Position numbers and translations under genes: made by a program
Source: Strigamia acuminata
Lineage: Eukaryota > Arthropoda > Chilopoda > Geophilomorpha > Linotaeniidae
DNA: 51,000 nt
Assembly (NCBI GenBank): GCA_949358305.1
Contig: CASHSZ010000082.1
Coordinates: forward strand, 1-51,000
Direction of reading: 5' to 3'
Notes under the pieces: generated by a model
Database searches by the model: none
Told to the model about the DNA's origin: nothing
Seen by the model: only the letters and a program-made list of their open reading frames with translations
In this document: positions 9,956-18,100 of the stretch, piece by piece
Layout: each line of letters opens with the position of its first letter
Position numbering within the stretch: the first letter of the stretch is position 1

Positions 9956-11019
9956 TTTCCCCGGTTCTGTTGTTTTTGATTCCCAGGTGGATTTCTTGCT
10001 TGGTTATTACCGCTGTTATTGTTAGCAGGACCATTTCCTTGGTTACTGTTATTTTCTTCATTATTCTTATTATTATAACGCCAAGTATCACGCCTCTTCC
10101 CACCGCCACCTCTGTTTTGTGACGCACAGCAGGTGCAGTTGGGCTGATGGAAACATCCGGGTCCAGTTTGCTGCTGCTGAAAATTCTGCCAGTTCTGCGG
10201 AGGACTTTGCTGGAATTGCTGCTGCTTCTGCTGGGTTCCTTGGAAAAATTTTCCTCCTTGACGCTGATTGTTGACTGGGGTAAACCAAGTCCCTTGATGG
10301 AAAATTGGAGAGATCGTCTCTTGCAATACGCCATTCTGCAAAAACATATTCTGTTCTTTTAGAAAGTTGTTTTCTGCTACAAGTTCTGCGAGCGACTTTG
10401 GGGCTTCTGCCACTCCAGTCAAATAAGTTGACGGTGCGACGGTCGCCTTGTCAGCCACAAGTTTCTGTACAAGGGTCAGTAAAGCTGTCGACGGATCTTC
10501 CTTCACTCCATGGGCTTCATAAAGCTGAACTCTTTCCATCAAATCATCCATAGCTGTAGGAAAAACTGTCATCAACCTGTCTTTTATCGGCTGTTTCATA
10601 GCCTGATAGACATAGTTGATTTTCTGGGTTTCACTGAGGGCTGGTCTGGCAAATGAACACAAGTGGAGAACTTTCTTAATAAAGTCAATGGCTGTCCCTT
10701 CTTCATGCTTAAGAGCGTGTAGGGTATTGAGGACGTGCTCGGGCCTACGGCGGAATTTTTTCTGCAATGCTGCTTTCCATTCGTCCCAAGCCCAGCTAGG
10801 GTTAGCTTGTAGCTGCTCGACGTACCAGGAGAGCGCATCTTCCTTCATTACAATCGGCAGATGCTTGGCACGTTCCGTATCCGTAGCAACAATCGCTTCA
10901 TAACCAACAATCCATTCGTCAATGTTCCCCGTTCTGGTATCATAATTGACTGGATTGCGCTTTTGCACTACTAGTCCTTTTAATAGGGTTTCCAACGTTG
11001 CAGTTGAGCTAGTCGCCAT
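9952..11019 (-). CDS. gag: Gypsy Gag
   Basis: 355 aa from the ATG at 11019-11017, which has a strong context (A at -3, G at +4). The frame is open upstream to 11214 but has no ATG there. The centre matches the retrotransposon Gag (capsid) family: WDEWKAALQKKFRRRPEHVL, then an LHALK / FIKKVLHLC stretch and a conserved YVYQAMK / VQLYEA helix region. The C-terminus is Gln/Asn/Gly-rich and basic, with a Cys cluster (CFHQPNCTCC) but no standard CCHC knuckle; RNA binding may rest on the basic Q/N-rich tail. It forms the particle and ends exactly at the slippery heptamer, so most ribosomes would make Gag alone. Confidence 0.88.
   Translation of the reverse strand: MATSSTATLETLLKGLVVQKRNPVNYDTRTGNIDEWIVGYEAIVATDTERAKHLPIVMKEDALSWYVEQLQANPSWAWDEWKAALQKKFRRRPEHVLNTLHALKHEEGTAIDFIKKVLHLCSFARPALSETQKINYVYQAMKQPIKDRLMTVFPTAMDDLMERVQLYEAHGVKEDPSTALLTLVQKLVADKATVAPSTYLTGVAEAPKSLAELVAENNFLKEQNMFLQNGVLQETISPIFHQGTWFTPVNNQRQGGKFFQGTQQKQQQFQQSPPQNWQNFQQQQTGPGCFHQPNCTCCASQNRGGGGKRRDTWRYNNKNNEENNSNQGNGPANNNSGNNQARNPPGNQKQQNRGN
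9955..9961 (-). promoter_or_regulatory. -1 ribosomal frameshift site GGGAAAC
   Basis: In the gag frame the minus strand reads G GGA AAC and then the gag stop TAG (9954-9952). This is a canonical X-XXY-YYZ heptamer right before the stop. Slipping back one base gives GGG AAA CTA GTA GTG CCA, which is the pol frame. The pol frame is closed by TAA codons just upstream of 10003, so the shift must occur between there and the gag stop. A downstream stimulatory structure was not modelled. Confidence 0.8.
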
Positions 11020-11780
11020 CTTGACTTCTTCTAGAGGTTCACTATCCTCTGGTTCTATCTCACTATCCAAATGTTCATCAGACTTGAATTCTGTTGTTAA
11101 TGTGTAGTGTCGCTCTCTGTCTTCCGCAATTATACTTGATGATTTCTTGCGAAATGTTATATTTGAAGGATCCAGCTTCAATATGGATCCACTCCAACCA
11201 TAGAAGGCACACACTCACAAAACACAAATTCACCTCACCTGTGAAACACTAATCACTAAAACACTTTCACCATGCTAAGGAGAAAAGAAAATAATTCATA
11301 ATATTATTACTTATAACTGTGCATGAGTTAAAATTGTTTTAAAACTATTTACAATTCTTAAAATTATTCAAAATATGTATAACCTTAAAATGATTTATCA
11401 TTAAAACTAGGCTTTAATTCTAAAATACTGTTTAATTGTTTTCAACTAATTAAATATTCAGTAACATGCAAACTCATTTAACATTCATGCTCAGTTTCAA
11501 CTCAAACACTTAAATATTCAACACTTTTACACAAGATAATTAAATATTCAACATTTTCACACAAAACAATTAAATATTCATTCCCAATTCTCAATTTTCA
11601 CACTAAAATTGATTTTCACAAGTCTCTTTATTTGCTTTCAAATCTGATAATATTATAGGCAATTTGCTTTCTCAACCTTACTCATTTTCAGGGACAAATT
11701 TTCAACTATTTTACTCAAAATTCCAGATTTTTACTAACATTTTAGCTCTTAAATAAAGCAATTATACAGGGTCTTTTAAT
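11020..11780 (-). other. Gypsy 5' leader
   Basis: AT-rich untranslated leader between the primer binding site and gag, with repeated AATTAAATATTCA-type words around 11450-11580. The part nearest gag (to 11214) is open in the gag frame without a start codon. Packaging signals are expected here but cannot be recognised. Confidence 0.65.
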
Positions 11781-11795
11781 TCCGCATCTCCACCA
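11781..11795 (-). other. Gypsy primer binding site, tRNA-Ala type
   Basis: The minus strand reads TGGTGGAGATGCGGA three bases inside the 5' LTR. Its complement ends CATCTCCACCA. That is the acceptor end of animal tRNA-Ala, including the U70 of the G3:U70 identity pair. The isoacceptor call is from memory of tRNA-Ala sequences; the PBS position itself is secure. Confidence 0.8.
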
Positions 11796-11798
11796 CTT

Positions 11799-12342
11799 TG
11801 TTACGTGTGGGTTGGGGTGATCCACACACATAACAAATGCTAATTAATTTAGCAAAGACCTTGAAATCCTTTAGGTGAAATGATTGAGAGAACTGATTTA
11901 TCATTTAAATAAATCTCTTTTATTCTATGGGACTTATTACAAACTTAACAAAATCAAATGATAAACATAATCCTTTATTTTACATAAACATAAAGCAAGA
12001 AAGCAAGAATGATAATCAAATTATATCTCTATGAATTTGGAAAGGCGGGGTGGGACCAAGCGCTGTGTGCGCTGGTCCACAGAAGCCTTTACTTACCATG
12101 TTAACTGTTTGAGGCTCAGAACATTTCTGCTCTCTCAAACCCACTTAGCTCACCAGGTAAACTCTGGGTCCACCCCCGCTCTACTTGATTGATTAGTCCA
12201 GTTGCCCTGTGCATAATTAACACAGTGACAACTGGTGAGCGGATTTGGAAACTCCAGTGTGCCTAGTGAGAGCTTTCAGAATTAATTCTCTAAACAGAGC
12301 GTTTAGGCCCGCTGTCGTACAGCGAGGTCTGCGCTCGTAACA
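11799..12342 (-). repeat. Gypsy 5' LTR
   Basis: 544 bp and apparently identical to 3720-4263. It supplies the element's promoter. No clear TATA box was assigned. Confidence 0.97.
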
Positions 12343-12346
12343 ATAT
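12343..12346. repeat. Target site duplication ATAT (right, Gypsy)
   Basis: Copy of 3716-3719, directly after the LTR end CGTAACA. Confidence 0.85.
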
Positions 12347-12471
12347 AGTAGAAATTAGTAATTAGCCTTTTTTGTTAGTGTTTGATTTCGGAGCTTTTTG
12401 CGACGAGTCTGACGGTCACACGACCATGGGGTTGAGGTTAGTGGCGTATCAGATACTCGCGGAAGTCTTCT
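12347..12471. other. Flank between Gypsy element and truncated Copia B
   Basis: 125 bp of G+T-rich DNA like 116-3719 and probably its continuation. It ends where Copia B homology starts at GAGAAATCC. No gene. Confidence 0.5.
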
Positions 12472-13920
12472 GAGAAATCCTTCCCACGCCCGTGGATCCA
12501 TTTTGTTGCGCCCGGGTGCGGTGAAATGCACCCAGCATTTAGAACCAATTTTTCGGAAATGTTTGACGGAGAGGGCACGCTGGCGCCATAAAACATATGG
12601 AACTTCGTCGTTAAGTTTCGAATGCGGGCTGCGATTTTTAACGTACGAAAATGTCACAGCGAGTTCAGCCCAAAGTGTGTGCGGAAAACCGGTTTCGGAG
12701 GTAACGGAGCGAAGATAGTCGCCCATCGTCCGGTTTAGGCGTTCGGCGACCCCGTTCATTTGTGGGCTTCCGGGATTGGTCCGTTGTGCGACAATGCCCT
12801 TGTCAGCGAGGTAACGGTCAAAAGTCTTAGAAATAAATTCCCCGCCGCGATCCGTGCGAATTGATTTGACGCGGGAATCCGTAATGCGTTCAACGCGAGA
12901 AACAAAGTCTTTGAAAGTCGCAAAAACGTCGGATTTGCGTGCAATCGGAAAAATCCACGAATATCGGGTCGCGTCGTCAACAATGGAGAAGGCATAATCA
13001 GCACCGCCAATCGAAGTCAGTCTTGACGGGCCCCAGACGTCCATGTGCAGCAACTCCAACGGTTTGGTCGTCGAAGGTGTGGGAATCGGTTTATGCGAGG
13101 CGCGCGTGGACTTGGCAATGCGACATGAGTTGCAGGAAAGTTCTTGTCGAACCGCAGCCGGATCGAGTCCATAAACTTGGGAATTGTTCGCCAAAGTCCG
13201 CATGGCTTTGGTGTGGAGATGGCCCAACCTGGCGTGCCATAATCCCGTGGCATCAGCAACGTTGACATTCGAAGTCTTAACCGGATTAGGGATAGGAAGT
13301 GCCTTTGTTTTGGCAACGGGAGGAGGAGGAGATGATAGGATGTTGGAATACATCCGGATCTGTTGTGGTTGAGATCCGGGAACAGGAGTTGGAATAATCG
13401 GGGAAGGAGGAGGCAGTAGTAAGGTGTTGGGAGAGATAGGCAGGCGGAAGTCAGTTATCTGGACGTTCGATTTCTGTCTGGACTTCTTTGCCGGTAGTGC
13501 AGGAAAATCTTCCTCCTTCGTGATGAGAGTCATCGGCGCAGTAGTCGGAGGTGACATTGGGATGGGCGGTGTACTTGAAACAACAGTCGGCGACGCAAAT
13601 GGCGAAATTAGTCCATCTACGAAGTAAAGTCCTGACTTTTGCTTCGCCCGAAGAACACTTTGTTTGATATCCGTCCCATATGTATGCAACTCCGAATTGT
13701 AAATGTGTATGTGATGCCCACATTTATCGACTCGCGAAACCGAAATTAAATTAGCGCCGAAATCAGGTGCGTACAAAACATCGCGGAGAAGTACGGTGCA
13801 TTCACAGCCATCGATGAGTGACTTGACTGGAACATTCCCTTTTCCGGTAACTTTGGAGCTTCCTTGTCCCAATTCGATATTAAAAGGGACGACCTCAACA
13901 AAGTCCAAGAACCACGATTT
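12472..13920 (-). pseudogene. Copia B polyprotein, protease-integrase part (3' truncated)
   Basis: Minus-strand continuation of the gag piece at 20741-21744, cut off from it by the insertion of Copia A. Relative to intact copy A it covers about residues 336-816: the protease-integrase linker, the integrase zinc finger (WHARLGHLH, CNSC), and the DDE core with HMDVWGP, IRTDRGGEF and NGVAERLNRT. After the EGFL near the end of integrase the match stops at 12472, and unrelated sequence follows. Reverse transcriptase, RNase H and the 3' LTR are gone. The frame itself is intact. Over the part shared with copy C I found only a single base difference by eye (T versus C in the linker). Confidence 0.93.
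13916..13920. repeat. Target site duplication GATTT (left, Copia A)
   Basis: GATTT precedes the LTR start TGTTGG and recurs at 20741-20745. In uninterrupted copy C the same stretch occurs once (about 26991-26995), which proves the insertion point. Confidence 0.97.
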
Positions 13921-14493
13921 TGTTGGTCCTTGAAACCACTTCGGACGTTTATTTAACGCTTTTTCGATGCACAATGACGCTACCTGAACTTTTTCACATC
14001 ATTGGTCGTTATATTTCCTTTCCCCAAATGATTTGGTGTTTATTTCCTACTTAACTGGTTGTTACCAGTTTATTTCCGTATATTTACTTTATGTTGTAAG
14101 GGAAATGCATGGTGCCTGCATTAACTGTGTCTTAACACACTGGGCATCATGCATCGCCTATCTGTTTATACCTGTGAGTCGCTCGCTTCTGTCACCAGAG
14201 CGCACTCCCTTTTATTCCAAGATGGCGACGCACACTGCTAAGTGTGCTCCTGTGCTTTTCAATCCTGTTTTCGTAAGTTTTAGGTTAATAAATCGTTTAT
14301 TTTGTTTATAAATAATTCGTTTCTTGTGTCTGCACGTAGATAAGTGCAGACACCACGCAAATTCGACCAGAACCGGCTCGAATTCGCGTACACGACGCGC
14401 CGCACGTCTCGTGCGTGCTATATCGTGCGTGTTGGCTTATTTTTAAGCGTTTCCACTGCCTAGTCTGTGCTGTTTTTGCAGCATACCACCACA
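13921..14493 (+). repeat. Copia A 5' LTR
   Basis: 573 bp, TGTTGG...CCACCACA, matching 20168-20740. It contains AATAAA at 14287-14292 and TATAAATA at about 14307-14314. A perfect 10-bp hairpin (GTGTCTGCAC, 8-base loop, GTGCAGACAC) lies at 14326-14353, where transcription would start if the TATA is used. Confidence 0.96.
14307..14314 (+). promoter_or_regulatory. TATA-like box in Copia LTR
   Basis: TATAAATA lies about 20-30 bases ahead of the LTR hairpin. It is conserved in the A and the B/C LTRs. Inferred promoter; no transcription data. Confidence 0.5.
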
Positions 14494-14495
14494 AT

Positions 14496-14507
14496 TGGTA
14501 GCAGAGG
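14496..14507 (+). other. Copia A primer binding site, tRNA-iMet type
   Basis: TGGTAGCAGAGG two bases after the LTR, complementary to the 3' end (CCTCTGCTACCA) of animal initiator Met tRNA over 12 bases. Confidence 0.9.
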
Positions 14508-15180
14508 CCTGGAAAGACACCAGGGCCTCGTTTTTTCCTTAATTTTCCACAATTTTCGCGATTTTTTCGCGAATTTTGCGGAAATTTTCTATATTTTCAG
14601 ATTTTTCGCCGATTTACACCGATTTTCGACATGCGACGACGTCTACACGACGTTATCACCGAGAAACGGGTGTAACCCGCTGTTTAGCACCCCGGAGTGC
14701 GACAGTATCGACGATTTTCGTTCATTTTTCGCGATTTTTCGTTTAAAATCGCACATATCCGTGTTTTTCACACGAGGATCGCGTGTTGCGACGTGCACCG
14801 CGACTGATTCGTCAATTTCGCCTTATTTTGCCTTTCAGAGTCGAATTACCTTTGTTAATTTTAAGTGGGAATTTTGGTGTGGGACAATTAGAATCCTCGG
14901 CGCCCTTCGTCCGAATCCGGGCAAGCGCCGTTGTATTTTTCGGTTGTGCTTGTCGTGGTACAAGTGAGGTTTCCCGCGGCTCCAGGAAGTCGAACGGACC
15001 CTCTCAGACTGGCAACCGAAAGCTATTTAATTCCTTCAGAAGGAATTGCCCATTCTTGGTTTCCGCTTTGACAGTGCTACGGAAAGTGCTTCGCATCGTA
15101 ATTTGTGCTTCGTTTGTGCGTCGATTGTGCGTCGATTGTGCGTCAATTTCCCATTTCTACGCATTTTTCTCCGTGCAATC
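14508..15180 (+). other. Copia A 5' leader
   Basis: A leader of about 670 bp between the primer site and the polyprotein ATG. It has oligo-T/CG-rich words (TTTTTCGCGATTTTTC) and, at its end, three GTGCGTC(G/A)A-type repeats just before the ATG. An open frame crosses the LTR-leader boundary but also crosses the primer site, so I read it as non-coding. Confidence 0.7.
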
Positions 15181-18100
15181 ATGAAAAAGGCCACCGACCA
15201 GTCGTCAGGCCATGTGCCGATTCTCGTGACCGGCAATTACGAACACTGGCACCGTGCAATTAAAATGCTATTGATGTCCGACGGCGTATGGCACCACGTC
15301 ACCGAAACGGAGGAACTAGTGAAAGCCAACGTCGATGAAGACGTTTGGCGAAAATGGCAACGTCGGAAAGCCCGAGCGCTGGGGACCATTTATTGCCACG
15401 TCTCGCAGGCCAAACAGTCGGCCCTCGACGGTTGCACCACTCCGAAACAGGCGTGGGACATTTTAGCGAAAATTTACGCCCCCAGCTCTCTCGCCCGCCA
15501 AGCGGCGATGCGCCGTGAGTTCCTGCAGCTCAAGTTGGAGCCCGGCGAAGAAATGGCCGATTTCCTCAGCCGCGTTGACCTTATGGTCCGCCAACTTAAA
15601 GACGTCGGTGAAGACATCCTCCCTCGACATCACGCGTACCAGTATTTAGACTTTCTTCCGGACGAATACGACCAGGCGACTTTTGCCATTTATCATTGGC
15701 CGCTGGCAGAGTTTACCCCGGCTAAAGTCTCCGAACAGTTGTTGTCGGAATATCTCCGATTAAAGTCGCATTCAAACCGGAATTCTACGAACTCCTCCGC
15801 TTATGCTACTGGGCGACAAGGACGTAACCAGTCGCGACCTCCGCGCCCGCTTGCGCAGGTGCGTTGCTTCAATTGCAACGAGCTTGGACACTACGCCAAT
15901 AAGTGCCAGCATCCTCGCAAGCAAACAACTGGGCAACAGCCGGTAGCTACGTTTCAGACACGATCTCGCAGCAAGAGTCGACGCCGCAATAAAGGCTCGA
16001 ATCCGAATGTGAACCCGAATCAACAGCAGCAGGGACAGTTTCGCGAGTCTTCACGCCCGCGCCGAGATGCAGCATATCTCCTGTCCGCACCACCTGCGAT
16101 CCAGGTTCCTACCGTTCATTTCGTCCAATCTCACGAATGGATTGTTGACTGCGGCGCCACCGACCACGTTTCACACGTTAAATCGTGGTTCTTGGACTTT
16201 GTTGAGGTCGTCCCTTTTAATATCGAATTGGGACAAGGAAGCTCCAAAGTTACCGGAAAAGGGAATGTTCCAGTCAAGTCACTCATCGATGGCTGTGAAT
16301 GCACCGTACTTCTCCGCGATGTTTTGTACGCACCTGATTTCGGCGCTAATTTAATTTCGGTTTCGCGAGTCGATAAATGTGGGCATCACATACACATTTA
16401 CAATTCGGAGTTGCATACATATGGGACGGATATCAAACAAAGTGTTCTTCGGGCGAAGCAAAAGTCAGGACTTTACTTCGTAGATGGACTAATTTCGCCA
16501 TTTGCGTCGCCGACTGTTGTTTCGAGTACACCGCCCATCCCAATGTCACCTCCGACTACTGCGCCGATGACTCTCATCACGAAGGAGGAAGATTTTCCCG
16601 CGATGCCCTCAAAGAAGTCGAAGAAAATATCAAACGTTGAAATGACCGACTTCCGCTTACCTATCTCTCCCAACACCCTACTCGTGCCTTCTCCTTCCCC
16701 GATCATCCCCAATCCTGTTGCCGGATCTAAACCACAACAGATCCGGATGTATTCCAACGTCCTATCATCTCCTCCGTCTCCCGTTGCCACGACTACGGCA
16801 GTCCCACCTCCTAAAAAGGTTATAACGCCGACTGCGAACGTTGCGGATGCCACGGGATTATGGCATGCCAGGTTGGGCCATCTCCACACCAAAGCCATGC
16901 GGACTTTGGCGAACAATTCCCAAGTTTATGGACTCGATCCGGCTGCGGTTCGACAAGAACTTTCCTGCAACTCATGTCGCATTGCCAAGTCCACGCGCGC
17001 CTCGCATAAACCGATTCCCACACCTTCGACGACCAAACCGTTGGAGTTGCTGCACATGGACGTCTGGGGCCCGTCAAGACTGATTTCGATTGGCGGTGCT
17101 GATTATGCCTTCTCCATTGTTGACGACGCGACCCGATATTCGTGGATTTTTCCGATTGCACGCAAATCCGACGTCTTCACAACTTTCAAAGACTTTGTCT
17201 CTCGCGTTGAACGTATTACGGATTCCCGCGTCAAATCAATTCGCACGGATCGCGGCGGGGAATTTATTTCTAAGACTTTTGACCGTTACCTCGCTGACAA
17301 GGGCATTGTCGCACAACGGACCAATCCCGGAAGCCCGCAAATGAACGGGGTCGCCGAACGCCTAAACCGGACGATGGGCGACTATCTTCGCTCCGTTACC
17401 TCCGAAACCGGTTTTCCGCACACACTTTGGGCTGAACTCGCTGTGACATTTTCGTACGTTAAAAATCGCAGCCCGCATTCGAAACTTAACGACGAAGTTC
17501 CATATGTTTTATGGCGCCAGCGTGCCCTCTCCGTCAAACATTTCCGAAAAATTGGTTCTAAATGCTGGGTGCATTTCACCGCACCCGGGCGCAACAAAAT
17601 GGATCCACGGGCGTGGGAAGGATTCCTCGTAGGTTACGCCTCCAACACTCGCGGTTATCGGGTTTGGAATCCGGCTACGAACACCGTCACGGAATCCGTT
17701 CACGTTCAAATCGATGAACGTCAGAATTTCAAACGCTCGCCGTTTTACGTTCCGGATCCCTACGAAAATGCTCCATTCATGGAGGAGCCTTCTCGCGTCA
17801 CTACACCGTCTCGTGTCACTTTTGACGATGGCGCTTTCCCATCTGTCCCCTGGTCACGTCGACGTCGTGATTCCGACGATGAATCGTCTAATGACGATGA
17901 TGAATTCCGCCATCGGGCTCCGTCAAGCGCTTCATCAGTCGCTTCATATCGCTCCGTCCTCGAGGAGGTCGAAGAGGACATTGCTGATGAATTGCCTCCT
18001 CCTATTCTGTTTGCGGACGATGTACCGGAGGACATCGATTTGGACGTCACGCCTGACCCACCACTTCCGCTTTACCGTCCTCGGAGGAGATTACGTCCCG

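Larger units (their letters stand above)
3720..12342 (-). mobile_element. Complete Ty3/Gypsy LTR retrotransposon with extra Ulp1-like ORF
   Basis: The element is 8,623 bp on the minus strand, with 544-bp LTRs that look identical base for base, ATAT duplications, a primer binding site, gag, pol, a third ORF and a polypurine tract. LTR identity and unbroken ORFs point to a recent insertion, and the element may still be active. The domain order PR-RT-RNase H-IN with a GPY motif places it in Ty3/Gypsy (Metaviridae). It inserted into the G+T-rich tract of region 1. No env-like glycoprotein is seen; the position after pol is taken by the protease ORF. Confidence 0.95.

Noticed and set aside
11781-11795. 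tRNA gene remnants at the primer sites
   Set aside because: Only 12-15 bases at the exact LTR-internal border match; no cloverleaf.
14467-14967. 166-codon open frame at the Copia 5' end, also seen in copy B
   Set aside because: It runs from the LTR through the primer binding site into the leader; its conservation follows from recent common origin of the copies.
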